A stretch of DNA of 34,460 nucleotides from Clostridia bacterium (GCA_024693105.1 JAILLO010000002.1:1-34460); one strand, 5' to 3'; positions 17,001 through 25,065 are shown, counted from the first letter of the stretch. Notes: a model not told the origin generated them from the letters alone. Numbers and translations: made by a program.

Positions 17001-17333
17001 AAGTGCTACAAGCTTGACGGAGTGACGGTCAACGATTTGGTAACAATCTCCGAAATTGACGTCTGGGACAAGGATTCGAATGTACTGCCGCTTTCGATAA
17101 AAGGAGACGGCACGATATATGCCCGCGGAAGGAAAGACAAGCTTCTTTCGGAGGAAGATTTTGCCGTTCTGCAAAGGAAGGTGAGGGACGTTGTCCGGCA
17201 GCTTTGCGGGGAACTTGTGTCGGGAGATATTTCGGTAAATCCGAAAAGCACAAAGAGTGCATCGGCGTGTGATTACTGTAAAAATGCGGCTGTCTGTCAT
17301 GTGAAAATCAGGCAGGGAAAACTGCGGAGATAA
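14016..17333 (+). CDS. addB: ATP-dependent helicase/nuclease subunit AddB
   Basis: 1105 residues, the expected size. AddB is the partner of AddA in end resection and recombinational repair. LLVPDQFTLQAE near residue 35 and the overall layout match AddB. The C-terminal nuclease has IIDYKSG (Asp927, Lys929) and an iron-sulfur set: Cys763 in SRCPFDYF, then Cys1085, Cys1088 and Cys1094 in CDYCKNAAVC. The N-terminal phosphate loop, usually GRxGSGKT in AddB, reads FGRNSVNREKF and lacks the Lys-Thr/Ser. GGAAGGGG precedes the ATG, and only 20 bp separate it from the MarR fusion. The addA gene, usually next, is not here. Confidence 0.93.
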   Translation: MLRVYFGRNSVNREKFIFEKIKGSGRTLLLVPDQFTLQAEREAFRYLQVRGFADLDIISMNRLGQRILSETGGHKRTRINKYGRHMLVAASAAALDAELGIYKGMWRKNSFLELANDFIIDMKQYNTTPSMLAEIAAGQEEHSLLRRKLSDILKIYSAYEERIKGKYLDSEDFIDFFLPKLAKSELVTKSTVWIYGYEYFTPKMLLTIGEIIKFTDVNIVLTSDDNCADADVFTITAKMRQSLANTAQMAGIPFEEEKITGTEYAVSKNSDELVAIERQLFSIPPGHYAAERKEPHVRLLKAPDPYAEAEAAAAYVLELTSEKGLRHKDILLICNDLESRASGICRVFREFGIDIFVDRKESITSAGAVVYILTLLEIFRRNFRTEDLMLLLKTGFSDVTFEETERLENYAIEYRIDKNRWRKPFRRGIQKYGEEGIAELEEIRRKAVGNLIEFEKEYKKSKTPGRLIVALYDFLVKTARVPEKLEVVIAERQQEGDFEEASRQAQIWGCVTDIFDQIVAIVGDDENLAGSTADILRAGLEEVQIGTLPPSPDTLMLGTMQRTRAGEVKALVVIGANEGILPSDSDREGILSETEKEKLLRQEIQICRLREFRSGEEILGIYKLLSKPEDYLWMSYADTDAMGAELKPSKILTAIEDMFSENGRSITEIYAPEKCIGSQENTLKNLINVLQKSADADSVDARWLAAADWYRRKKPERFKIAAEIAAGEKRRLFLEPEQAQRLYSEVSDETVLSPSRLERYSRCPFDYFILFGLRPEERRVYEIAGREIGDIYHECLMRLSRRLTKKGTKITAPDSPWMTITPDECRESINEIIDEIAGNYKEGVLSSGNEELYRTERLKENCMHIADAMIYQVRQGKISSILCEEPFGKRSMRFAPIEVPLEKGKVLIEGKIDRIDTLENGSVKIIDYKSGNEKFDVAEVESGWRLQLMLYLQAAQREKNGESIRKPAGVFYFKITEPELSKETIDDEAIRSEIRKCYKLDGVTVNDLVTISEIDVWDKDSNVLPLSIKGDGTIYARGRKDKLLSEEDFAVLQRKVRDVVRQLCGELVSGDISVNPKSTKSASACDYCKNAAVCHVKIRQGKLRR

Positions 17334-17362
17334 TTACGCATTCATAAGGAGGCGAAAATATT

Positions 17363-18766
17363 ATGGACAAAAAAACAAAAATGGAAAAAACAGAAAAGAA
17401 ATACGGCTGGAAGGGTGCCGACAGCAAAATGAAGAAAAAAATCATGAAGTTCTGCGACGGATATATCGATTTCCTTAATGCCGCAAAGACCGAAAGGGAG
17501 GCAGCAATTGAGATTGTGCGTATTGCGCGCGAGGCCGGATTTAAAGATATAAAAGAAGTTGAAAGCCTTGTTCCGGGAAGCAGGGTGTACAGCGTAAACA
17601 GGTCTAAATCGGTATATATGGCTGTTGTCGGTGAAGATGTACTGACGGAGGGTTTCAATCTTGTCGGGGCTCATATTGACAGCCCGCGCCTTGATTTGAA
17701 ACAGAATCCGCTTTATGAAGACGGAAATATGGCTCTTTTAAAGACGCATTATTACGGTGGCATCAAAAAATATCAGTGGACAACAATTCCGCTTGCACTG
17801 CATGGAGTGGTTGCGAAGGCTGACGGAAGTGTGGCAACCGTAAATATAGGCGAAGATGAAAAGGATCCGGTTTTTCTTGTAACCGACCTTCTTCCTCATC
17901 TGTCGGCAAAACAGAATGCAAAGAAGCTTGCAGAAGGCGTACCGGCGGAGAATCTGAATATTGTAATAGGTTCGATACCTTCAGAGAGTGCGGAGGAAGA
18001 AAATATTAAATCAACAGTGCTTGAACTTCTTGCCGAGAAATACGCAATGAAGGAAGAGGATTTTAAGAGTGCGGAGCTTGAAGCCGTTCCTGCGGCAAAG
18101 GCAAGGTCACTCGGCATCGATGGCGGAATGATTGCCGGATACGGGCAGGACGACAGAGTATGCGCGTATCCGGAGCTTATGGCAATGACAGAGATGGCAA
18201 AGAAGGGTATTCCAAAGAGAACTTCGCTTGCAATCTTTGCGGACAAGGAAGAAATCGGAAGCATGGGAAATACGGGTATGTCATCGCATAATTTCGAACT
18301 TTTCCTTATGGAGCTGCTTGAGAAGAGCGGCATAGTTCATCCGTATGCGCTCCAGAGGACGCTTTCACATGCAAGAGCTCTTTCTGCGGATGTAACGGCG
18401 GCATTTGATCCGACTTATGCTGAAGTAATGGAAAAAAACAATGCTTCATGGGTTGGAAAAGGCGTAAATATCAAGAAATATACAGGAACAAGAGGAAAGT
18501 CGGGAGCTTCGGATGCAAATGCCGAATACGTGGGATTTGTAAGAGGAATTTTTGAAAAGGCCGGAATCGTTTATCAGTCATCGGAGATGGGAAAGGTTGA
18601 TGAAGGCGGCGGCGGAACAATAGCATATATTCTTGCGGACAGGGGCATGGAGGTTCTTGACTGCGGAGTTCCGGTCCATTCGATGCATTCACCGTATGAG
18701 TCGGCAAGCAAGTATGATATATACATGGCATATCTTGCTTATACGGCATTTTATGAAAGTTTCTGA
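17363..18766 (+). CDS. M18-family zinc aminopeptidase
   Basis: 467 residues, cytosolic. Metal and catalytic segments of M18 aminopeptidases are present: GAHIDSPRLDLK (His104, Asp106), YGQDDRVCAY, DKEEIGSMG with the Glu pair, SADVTAAFDPTY and CGVPVHSMHSPYE with the C-terminal His ligand. It removes N-terminal residues from peptides. AAGGAGG lies 10 bases before the ATG. Only 29 bp separate it from addB, and it ends just before a strong terminator, so it is probably the last gene of the long fab-addB transcript. Confidence 0.93.
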   Translation: MDKKTKMEKTEKKYGWKGADSKMKKKIMKFCDGYIDFLNAAKTEREAAIEIVRIAREAGFKDIKEVESLVPGSRVYSVNRSKSVYMAVVGEDVLTEGFNLVGAHIDSPRLDLKQNPLYEDGNMALLKTHYYGGIKKYQWTTIPLALHGVVAKADGSVATVNIGEDEKDPVFLVTDLLPHLSAKQNAKKLAEGVPAENLNIVIGSIPSESAEEENIKSTVLELLAEKYAMKEEDFKSAELEAVPAAKARSLGIDGGMIAGYGQDDRVCAYPELMAMTEMAKKGIPKRTSLAIFADKEEIGSMGNTGMSSHNFELFLMELLEKSGIVHPYALQRTLSHARALSADVTAAFDPTYAEVMEKNNASWVGKGVNIKKYTGTRGKSGASDANAEYVGFVRGIFEKAGIVYQSSEMGKVDEGGGGTIAYILADRGMEVLDCGVPVHSMHSPYESASKYDIYMAYLAYTAFYESF

Positions 18767-18802
18767 GAAAAAACAATATAACAATATCGTGAAGCCATTA
18801 GA

Positions 18803-18856
18803 ACAGGCGGGGCGACGTCTATTGCAAATAGACGATGCTTCGCCTGCTGTTTTTTA
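18803..18856 (+). terminator. Intrinsic terminator closing the fab-addB-aminopeptidase unit
   Basis: A two-part hairpin: outer arm ACAGGCG (18803-18809) with CGCCTG/CTGT (18841-18850), inner perfect 8-bp stem (18816-18823 with 18827-18834), then a six-T run. Confidence 0.85.
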
Positions 18857-18938
18857 AAAAATGTATTAAGGTTGGTTTTTTGGGGGGAAATATCCGCAGT
18901 TGTGAGGTAAAATAATATCCGAAAGAGGGATTTATGAG

Positions 18939-18977
18939 ATGAAAGATGGATTGAGAGAGCAGGTTGTGACGGCCTGA
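18939..18977 (+). CDS. Possible 12-residue upstream ORF
   Basis: ATG to TGA encoding MKDGLREQVVTA, preceded by AGAGGGA at a suitable distance and ending 16 bp before the GTG of the LytTR regulator. It could be a leader peptide or simply chance; there is no other support. Confidence 0.25.
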   Translation: MKDGLREQVVTA

Positions 18978-18993
18978 ATCCGGAGGGGATATT

Positions 18994-19725
18994 GTGTTAA
19001 GGATAGCAGTATGTAATGACGAAAAATTACAAATTGAAATACTCGAAAAGCTGCTGGCCGGATACAATTCGGTCGGAACGCTGAGTGCAAGAGTTACATC
19101 CTTTGAAAGCGGGGAGCTTCTTCTTGAGGACGTGAAACTCAAGGGCGGATATGATATTTATATCCTTGATATGATGATGTCTGCCGGAAGCGGAATCGAA
19201 ACGGCGAAAGAACTCAGGGCATATAATGACCAGGGGAAAATAATTTTTCTTACGTCTTCGATGGAGAATGTTTTTGATGCATTTTCGGTAAGGCCGTCGA
19301 GGTACATTCTCAAACCGCTGAACTCGGCAAGGCTTTTGCGGGAACTGACAGCGCTCGACGATGAAATCAAAAGGGAAAAACCGCTTTGCATATCGGTGAA
19401 AACATCGCATGGTGAATGCAGGATGCTCTATTCTGAGATTTTGTACATAGATATAGAAAATCGCGCGCCAAGATACCATCTTGCAGACGGGAGGTTAATC
19501 CTCGGAGCGTCAAGACGCTGTAAATTCAGGGAAATGATTTCGGAACTTCTTGAGAAACATAATTTTATTCTTTCAAGTGTGGGAGTTGCGGTAAATCCCG
19601 AAAACGTAAGATCGTTCAGGCGGGATGTTATCAAACTGAAAAACGGAGAGGAGCTGATTTGCTCAAGGACCATGGTTCGTGACTTCAGGTCGGCACTTGA
19701 CATTTATACGAAGAACGGGGCGTAA
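18994..19725 (+). CDS. LytTR-family response regulator
   Basis: 243 residues. A receiver domain (1-120) has Asp9-Glu10, phospho-acceptor Asp59 in YILDMM, the Thr/Ser in LTSS and Lys107 in YILKPL. A LytTR DNA-binding domain (about 132-240) follows, starting ISVKTSHGECRMLYSEILYID. Such regulators usually pair with 7TM or LytS-type kinases; one is encoded 0.6 kb downstream, with another regulator beyond it. The GTG start at 18994 is supported by CGGAGGGG ten bases upstream. No strong promoter is evident in the leader after the preceding terminator. Confidence 0.9.
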   Translation: MLRIAVCNDEKLQIEILEKLLAGYNSVGTLSARVTSFESGELLLEDVKLKGGYDIYILDMMMSAGSGIETAKELRAYNDQGKIIFLTSSMENVFDAFSVRPSRYILKPLNSARLLRELTALDDEIKREKPLCISVKTSHGECRMLYSEILYIDIENRAPRYHLADGRLILGASRRCKFREMISELLEKHNFILSSVGVAVNPENVRSFRRDVIKLKNGEELICSRTMVRDFRSALDIYTKNGA

Positions 19726-19766
19726 GCCGCATCGAAAGGATGCAGATACTGCAGGGGGAAAAAGAT

Positions 19767-20021
19767 ATGTTAAACGCATACAAGGGAATATCCTTACTCG
19801 AGACGGTTTTTCTGCGTTTTGGCTGTACTGAGTTTTCGGAGCTTCGCAGGCTGTCAGCCGAAAAGAAGATGCAGATAGCTGAAGAAATAGAAGAAAAAAC
19901 AGATGAAAAGGACATAATGCTTCAGGACTACAATGAGCTGCTTCACATAATTCTGGGCGAACCGCCCGAAGAAGATGTGCAGACTGCAAGGAAGAGACTG
20001 CTTGAAGGACTCAGAGCCTGA
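19767..20021 (+). CDS. Small helical protein of unknown function
   Basis: 84 residues, not recognised. The protein is charged and probably all helical, with an acidic/basic middle (LSAEKKMQIAEEIEEKTDEKD) and no signal peptide or membrane segment. The ATG at 19767 is preferred because AGGGGGAAA lies just upstream; an earlier ATG at 19740 lacks such a site. It begins 41 bp after the LytTR regulator and ends just before a terminator, so it is probably the second gene of that unit and may be an accessory protein. Confidence 0.6.
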   Translation: MLNAYKGISLLETVFLRFGCTEFSELRRLSAEKKMQIAEEIEEKTDEKDIMLQDYNELLHIILGEPPEEDVQTARKRLLEGLRA

Positions 20022-20038
20022 AACGGATTGAAATGAAG

Positions 20039-20071
20039 AAAACCCTTGCCTGAAAAGGACAAGGGTTTTTT
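20039..20071. terminator. Bidirectional terminator between the small protein gene and tRNA-Thr
   Basis: Stem AAAACCCTTG (20039-20048) with CAAGGGTTTT (20060-20069); inner CCT-GAAA-AGG. The T run is on the + side and a weaker T-rich stretch follows on the - side. It touches the encoded CCA end of tRNA-Thr. Confidence 0.8.
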
Positions 20072-20146
20072 GGAGCTCCCGGCCGGGATCGAACCGGCGA
20101 CCTGCGCGTTACGAATGCGCTGCTCTACCGACTGAGCCACGGAAGC
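20071..20146 (-). tRNA. tRNA-Thr (anticodon CGT)
   Basis: 76 bases including an encoded CCA. Acceptor stem GCTTCCG pairs with CGGGAGC; the T loop reads GGTTCGATCCC; the anticodon loop TTCGTAA gives anticodon CGT, which reads ACG (Thr). The D arm GGCTCAGTCGGTAGAGC is standard. Confidence 0.95.
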
Positions 20147-20249
20147 AGAACACACAAATTTTAACATCGCGTGAAGGCAAAGTCAAGCCGCATGACAACG
20201 GATTCCGGCTGTTTTTAAAGAAGATTTTAAGATGGGACTGCAATTCTTG

Positions 20250-20255
20250 TATAAT
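20250..20255 (+). promoter_or_regulatory. Probable -10 box of the sensor kinase gene
   Basis: A perfect TATAAT with only a poor -35 (TTAAGA at 20227-20232). Its position inside the longest open frame argues that the kinase starts downstream, at the GTG at 20316. Confidence 0.4.
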
Positions 20256-20315
20256 TGTGGAAAATATATTAGAATTAGAAAGGGTATTCGGAAGAAGATT
20301 AATTCGAGGTTAAAC

Positions 20316-22097
20316 GTGAGAAATAACACAAATTCAAGCAAAAGAATAGTATTATATTTTGTACATTTTTTCATATTGGTCTGCTTTGTCGCCGTTGTAA
20401 TTGTTATGACGAATCCGTACGAGGCAAACGACGACACCCTTGTCAAGCTTTCGTTTTTCAGTGATGTCGAAATCGACAATTCAAAGCCGGATGTTGCCGT
20501 TATCAGAGGCAGACTGGCACAGACGGTTCCGAGAAATCAGTCTGTACTTCTTTATTGCGACAAACTGAAAATAGAAATGGAAAAGAATGGTTATCCGTTT
20601 TTTGTATTTACGGCAGAAGAAGACCGAACTGTCATGAGGGGTATTCAGTTTTCTCAGTGGCTGCGGTTTTATTCTCCGGGCATTTCTTCATGGGACAATC
20701 TGACCATAAAACTGGAAAGCCAGGAGCTGACAGGCAAACCTGTTGATGTAGAGTCTTTTATTGACAACCTGTATATGGGTGACAAATACGCCCTGCTTGC
20801 AAATTCGGATTCTCCGACGCGCATGCGTATAATAAACGGTGTCGTACTTATTGTTTTAGGGCTGCTTTACGTACTTTCGATGATAATGCTGGGACTTACA
20901 AATATCCGAATGCCGCAGCGCTATCATGCATGCGGATTTCTGCTGATGTGCGCGGGAGTTTGCATACTGCTTGATTTCAAGGTTGCATCGCTTGTTTTCA
21001 AAAACGTGCTTGCTCTTGCATTTGTGGACCAGCTTATGCAGCTTGTGATGTGCGTGCTTATGCTTGTGTATTTTGCGGAATTTTTTAAAACAACTGTCCG
21101 CAGAAACATTGTGCAGGGCATGGCATATTTCTGGATGGCGGTCTCGGTTATATATTCTGTATGCAGACTGACGGGTATTGCAGATACGTTTGATTATATG
21201 TCGGTTCTTACGGCAGTTACGGCTATTATGCTTGCGGCCACGATGATTCTTCTCCTTACGGAATCAAAACCGAAAGACATGGACATATACACGCAGATGT
21301 TGCTTGTTTCGGGACTGATACTTTCCGCGGCAGGACTGCTTTCGGCACTGCCGTTCAACAAAAAATATGAAATAATGCCGCTGATATATCAGATAGGCGT
21401 TGCAGTCTTTGTAGTACTTCAATACATTATTTTCATAAACAGGGCAAGGACGACATTTGAACTGGTAAGAAAATCAGATGAGATGGAGAGGGAAATAAGG
21501 ATTGCAAAAGGTCATATGCTTTCAAGCAGAATACAGCCTTATTTTATGTACAATACGCTGACTTCAATAAGCGCGCTTTGCGACAGGGATGCAGGGGAGG
21601 CGAAGGAAGCAATTCAGAATTTCGCAAGATTTCTGAGGGGAAGTATAGACTCGGTTTCACTGACGGAAATGATTCCGTTTTCACGCGAGATGGAACATGT
21701 CAAGGCATATCTTTCGCTTGAGCAGATGAGGTATGGCGAAGATTTGAAAGTTATCTACGATATTGAGGAGGAAAATTTCAGACTTCCTTCGCTTACAATT
21801 CAACCGATTGTTGAAAATGCCGTTAAGCACGGTGTGGGGAAAAAAGAATCCGGAGGTACTGTTACACTGGTTACACGGCGTGCCGGATTGAACCTTGAGA
21901 TAATGGTAAGCGATGACGGCGCCGGGTTTATTATGGGACAGAATTATTCTCACGAAGGCGGCCGACAGTCGGGCATAGACAGTGTCAAGGCGCGTCTTGA
22001 AGCTATGTGCGGCGGCAAAATCAGTATCGTAAGCACACTTGGTGCAGGGACAACAGTTACAATGACCATTCCGTATGACAATGTTAAGTTAAAGTAA
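20316..22097 (+). CDS. 7TM sensor histidine kinase, LytS/YehU type, with Tyr at the phospho-acceptor site
   Basis: 593 residues from the GTG at 20316, which has CGAGG at good spacing; a longer frame to 20232 would overlap a TATAAT. One membrane helix (11-31), an external domain to about 180, then seven membrane helices (7TMR-DISM-like) to about 380. The His_kinase domain follows: SSRIQPYFMYNTLTSI, where the family has PHF[L/M][F/Y]N, so the usual phospho-His is Tyr409 (codon TAT at 21540-21542). The N box IQPIVENAVKHG and G-box motifs SDDGAGF and GIDSVKARL are intact, so ATP binding is likely retained. It lies 71 bp before a receiver-containing regulator, probably its partner. Confidence 0.88.
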   Translation: MRNNTNSSKRIVLYFVHFFILVCFVAVVIVMTNPYEANDDTLVKLSFFSDVEIDNSKPDVAVIRGRLAQTVPRNQSVLLYCDKLKIEMEKNGYPFFVFTAEEDRTVMRGIQFSQWLRFYSPGISSWDNLTIKLESQELTGKPVDVESFIDNLYMGDKYALLANSDSPTRMRIINGVVLIVLGLLYVLSMIMLGLTNIRMPQRYHACGFLLMCAGVCILLDFKVASLVFKNVLALAFVDQLMQLVMCVLMLVYFAEFFKTTVRRNIVQGMAYFWMAVSVIYSVCRLTGIADTFDYMSVLTAVTAIMLAATMILLLTESKPKDMDIYTQMLLVSGLILSAAGLLSALPFNKKYEIMPLIYQIGVAVFVVLQYIIFINRARTTFELVRKSDEMEREIRIAKGHMLSSRIQPYFMYNTLTSISALCDRDAGEAKEAIQNFARFLRGSIDSVSLTEMIPFSREMEHVKAYLSLEQMRYGEDLKVIYDIEEENFRLPSLTIQPIVENAVKHGVGKKESGGTVTLVTRRAGLNLEIMVSDDGAGFIMGQNYSHEGGRQSGIDSVKARLEAMCGGKISIVSTLGAGTTVTMTIPYDNVKLK

Positions 22098-22133
22098 GAG
22101 AACGGGAATATTTGCGGAACGGGTGTGTTGCAG

Positions 22134-22149
22134 AAGGCATTTGTGCCTT
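22134..22149 (+). other. Hairpin between the kinase and regulator genes
   Basis: AAGGCA-TTTG-TGCCTT, a 6-bp stem with a 4-nt loop and no T run after it, about 20 bases before the regulator start. It may modulate the ratio of the two products. Confidence 0.35.
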
Positions 22150-22168
22150 ATAAGAAAGAAGGGGAAAA

Positions 22169-22957
22169 ATGAAAATTCTTGCGGCAGATGATGAAAAACT
22201 GGCTCTTGAGCTGCTTGTTGATTCTATAAGGAAGGCTATGCCCGATGCGGAAATCTTTGATTTCTGCAAACCGTCAGAGCTTCTTGAATTTGCGAGGGAC
22301 AAGGTATGTGACGTTGCGTTTCTTGATATCGAAATGAGAGGAATGACAGGGGTTGAGCTTGCACAGAAGCTGAAGTCGTTTATGCCGCAGCTTCATATAA
22401 TCTTCGTGACGGGGTATTCTTCGTTTATGGAAGAAGACCTGAACGAGCAGGGCTGCGGATATATTCCAAAACCCGCAAACGATGAATCAATCAGGCGTGC
22501 AATGGCGGATCTGGACAGAATCAAAGCACCGCAGACACCGGTCATGGTCAGGACTTTCGGCGAATTTGCCGTACTGACGGACGGAACTCCGATTGCATTT
22601 GCCGATGAAACGCAAAAGGAAATCCTTGCAAGGATTATTGACCGAAAAGGAAAGGCACTTACTTATGAAGAAATCTGTGAAAAAATATTTCCGGGCAAAA
22701 AATGCGATTTCTTTACAAAGCGCAAGGTACGCACATATATTGCGGGGCTTGAGGATTACCTTTCCTCAAAGGGTGTGAAAAATCTCTTTGTCACAAAGCA
22801 CGAAGGGGTTTCGGCCAATATTGACAGACAGTCTTACATATGTGATTATTATGACTTTCTGAGTATGAAGACGTGGGCAATAAATGCATACAGAGGTATC
22901 TATATGAAGGAGTACGAATGGGCGAAATTCGATGTTGAAGAACCTCTCAAAAGTTGA
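22169..22957 (+). CDS. Response regulator with winged-helix output domain
   Basis: 262 residues. The receiver (1-115) has Asp7-Asp8, phospho-acceptor Asp53 in FLDIEM, Thr81 in VTGYSS and Lys101 in YIPKPA. The output part (about 125-260) starts VRTFGEFAVLTDGTPI and continues ILARIIDRKGKALTYEEICE, a winged-helix layout like SARP/OmpR-type regulators found in many clostridia. Hence a DNA-binding activator or repressor is likely; targets are unknown. AAGAAGGGG precedes the ATG. It follows the sensor kinase and ends at a terminator. Confidence 0.88.
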   Translation: MKILAADDEKLALELLVDSIRKAMPDAEIFDFCKPSELLEFARDKVCDVAFLDIEMRGMTGVELAQKLKSFMPQLHIIFVTGYSSFMEEDLNEQGCGYIPKPANDESIRRAMADLDRIKAPQTPVMVRTFGEFAVLTDGTPIAFADETQKEILARIIDRKGKALTYEEICEKIFPGKKCDFFTKRKVRTYIAGLEDYLSSKGVKNLFVTKHEGVSANIDRQSYICDYYDFLSMKTWAINAYRGIYMKEYEWAKFDVEEPLKS

Positions 22958-22986
22958 ATAACGGAAATAACGAATATTGATGATTA

Positions 22987-23021
22987 CAGCATCCCAAAAG
23001 CGGGATGCTGTCGCGTTTTTT
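22987..23021 (+). terminator. Intrinsic terminator of the kinase-regulator unit
   Basis: Perfect 9-bp stem CAGCATCCC/GGGATGCTG (22987-22995 with 23002-23010), then TCGCG and a six-T run. Confidence 0.8.
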
Positions 23022-23024
23022 GAT

Positions 23025-23062
23025 AAAAAAGGTATCCGCACCAAAATTGTGAGGATACCTTT
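23025..23062 (-). terminator. Intrinsic terminator of tRNA-Pro
   Basis: 10-bp stem (23028-23037 with 23053-23062) and a 15-nt loop; on the minus strand the stem runs into a T stretch (A run at 23025-23030). The gap 22958-23313 holds two terminators, tRNA-Pro and the ligase promoter. Confidence 0.7.
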
Positions 23063-23064
23063 GC

Positions 23065-23141
23065 TGGTCGGGACGACAGGATTCGAACCTGCGGCCTATT
23101 ACTCCCGAAGCAATCGCGCTACCAAGCTGCGCCACGTCCCG
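23065..23141 (-). tRNA. tRNA-Pro (anticodon CGG)
   Basis: 77 bases including an encoded CCA. Acceptor CGGGACG/CGTCCCG with discriminator A; T arm GGTTCGAATCC; anticodon loop TTCGGGA gives CGG, followed by G37 as in tRNA-Pro. Confidence 0.95.
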
Positions 23142-23224
23142 AAGTCGTTGCCGACATTGATTAGTGTAGCAAATCCTTTTGTAATTTTCAAGGGCTTTGG
23201 ATAAATTAGTTTCTTGAAAAGACT

Positions 23225-23253
23225 TTAACGAACAGCGCTGTGTATGGTAAAAT
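23225..23253 (+). promoter_or_regulatory. Promoter of the ligase-racemase operon
   Basis: TTAACG (23225-23230), 17 bp, TAAAAT (23248-23253), with TGG before the -10 giving an extended -10. The same TATGGTAAAAT string occurs in the internal fabZ promoter. Confidence 0.55.
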
Positions 23254-23313
23254 GTTCTATATGTATGTTGCCGTAAAAGGCATTTGGCAGATTAAAAAAG
23301 GATAGTGAATTCA

Positions 23314-25065
23314 ATGAATAAAAGAAAATACAGAAATTTATATTACGATGTAAGACCTATATCAAATCTCAAGGAGATGATAGAATCCTGCGCGGAGCTT
23401 TACGCCGACAAACCGGCCTTTAAGGTTAAGGACAGACCGGGAGGCGTTTACTGCGATATTATGTACTGGCAGCTGAAGGATGACATCGACGCGCTCGGAA
23501 CGGCTTTTATCAGCCTCGGCCTGAAAGGAAAGAAGATTGCAGTTATAGGCGAAAACAGCTACACATGGGTTATTACATATCTTGCAACGGTTAACGGGAC
23601 GGGCGTTATAGTTCCTCTTGACAGAGAACTTCCCGCAAAGGAAATCAGAAATCTGCTCCACAGGGCCGATGTAAATGCAATTGTCTATTCGAAGAAGCTT
23701 GAAAAGACAATCGTGGAAATTCTTCCGGAAATGGAAGGAATCAAAACAGCAATTTCAATGGCCGAAGATCATGACCCGGCATCTCTTTGCATTCCCGATC
23801 TTCTTGCAAAGGGAAGGGAACTTATGGCGGAAGGAAATAGGGAGTTTCTCGATGCCGAAATCAACAACGAGGAAATGTGCTCACTTTTGTTTACATCGGG
23901 AACAACAGGACTTGCAAAAGGTGTCATGCTTTCACACAAAAATATTACGGCAAATGTTTACAATATGTCGAAATATGTGCGTATCATCAAAAACGGCATA
24001 GGGCTTTCGGTTTTGCCGATGCATCATTCATATGAAATGACATGTCATATCTTTACGGGACTTTACCAGGGAATGGCAATAGCCATTTGCGAAGGACTTA
24101 AGTATATACAGAAGAACATGGCAGAGGTCCATGCAACCGTTATGCTCGGTGTGCCGTTAATTTTTGAGGCCATTCACAAGAAAATCTGGAAGCAGGCCGA
24201 AAATTCGGGCAAGGCTGACAAACTCAGACTTGCCATAGCACTTTCAAAGAAGTTCAAGCTTTACAACAATCAGGCACTTGTAAGGAAGATGTTCGCCGAT
24301 ATTCATACGATGACGGGAAACAATGTCTGGCAGTTTATCGCAGGCGGTGCGGCTATCAATCCAAAGGTTATAGAAGATTTTGAGGCAATGGGATTTCCTA
24401 TGATTCAGGGTTACGGCATGACGGAGAATGCACCGATTATAGCAGTTAACCGCGACGTATGCAGCAAGAGCCGCTCGGTCGGAACTCCGATGCCGGAGAC
24501 GGAAGTCAGAATTTTAAACCCGGACGCATCAGGTATGGGAGAAGTTATATGCAAAGGCCCTTCCGTAATGATCGGATACTATGACAACCCCGAAGAAACA
24601 GAAAAGGTTCTTGTCGACGGATGGCTGCACACGGGTGATTACGGGTATTTTGACGATGAAGGATATCTGTACATCACCGGAAGAAAAAAGAATGTCATAG
24701 TTACGAAGAACGGTAAAAATATCTTCCCTGAAGAAGTTGAATTCTATCTGATGGAGAACAAATATATTCTCGAAGCCCTTGTTCATGGCGTGGAGGATGA
24801 AAAAACCGGGGACACTGTGGTTAAGGCGGAAGTTTATCCTAATTTCGATCTCATCAAAGAAGAACAGGGAGACCTTGACATTGAGCAGCTCAGAAAATTC
24901 ATAAAGACCACGATTGACGAGATCAACGAACAGATGCCTCTTTACAAGAGAGTAAAAAGATTCAGCATCAGAGAGACTGAATTTGAAAAAACCACCACGA
25001 GAAAGATCAAAAGGTATACAGCTGTAAACTTTGGTGGCCACAGTAAACATAAGGAGAATGAGTAA
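23314..25065 (+). CDS. AMP-dependent acyl-CoA/acyl ligase 1 (long-chain fatty acid type)
   Basis: 583 residues of the ANL adenylating superfamily. Core motifs: phosphate loop LLFTSGTTGLAKG (191-203), LPMHHSYEMTCH, YGMTEN near residue 367, WLHTGDYGYFDDEGYLYITG (hinge Asp), GRKKNVIVTKNGKNIFPEEVE and a C-terminal Lys in TTTRKIKRY. Overall form resembles FadD15-like long-chain fatty acid-CoA ligases, which activate an acid with ATP and pass it to CoA or another thiol. The ATG at 23314 is preferred over the GTG at 23305 because AAGGAT fits its spacing. The stop overlaps the next ATG (TAATG), so translation is coupled with ligase 2. Confidence 0.9.
   Translation: MNKRKYRNLYYDVRPISNLKEMIESCAELYADKPAFKVKDRPGGVYCDIMYWQLKDDIDALGTAFISLGLKGKKIAVIGENSYTWVITYLATVNGTGVIVPLDRELPAKEIRNLLHRADVNAIVYSKKLEKTIVEILPEMEGIKTAISMAEDHDPASLCIPDLLAKGRELMAEGNREFLDAEINNEEMCSLLFTSGTTGLAKGVMLSHKNITANVYNMSKYVRIIKNGIGLSVLPMHHSYEMTCHIFTGLYQGMAIAICEGLKYIQKNMAEVHATVMLGVPLIFEAIHKKIWKQAENSGKADKLRLAIALSKKFKLYNNQALVRKMFADIHTMTGNNVWQFIAGGAAINPKVIEDFEAMGFPMIQGYGMTENAPIIAVNRDVCSKSRSVGTPMPETEVRILNPDASGMGEVICKGPSVMIGYYDNPEETEKVLVDGWLHTGDYGYFDDEGYLYITGRKKNVIVTKNGKNIFPEEVEFYLMENKYILEALVHGVEDEKTGDTVVKAEVYPNFDLIKEEQGDLDIEQLRKFIKTTIDEINEQMPLYKRVKRFSIRETEFEKTTTRKIKRYTAVNFGGHSKHKENE

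Noticed and set aside
20071-23141. Kinase-regulator pair lying between two tRNA genes, as in an integrated island
   Set aside because: No integrase, no att-like direct repeat of either tRNA end, and composition resembles the surroundings.
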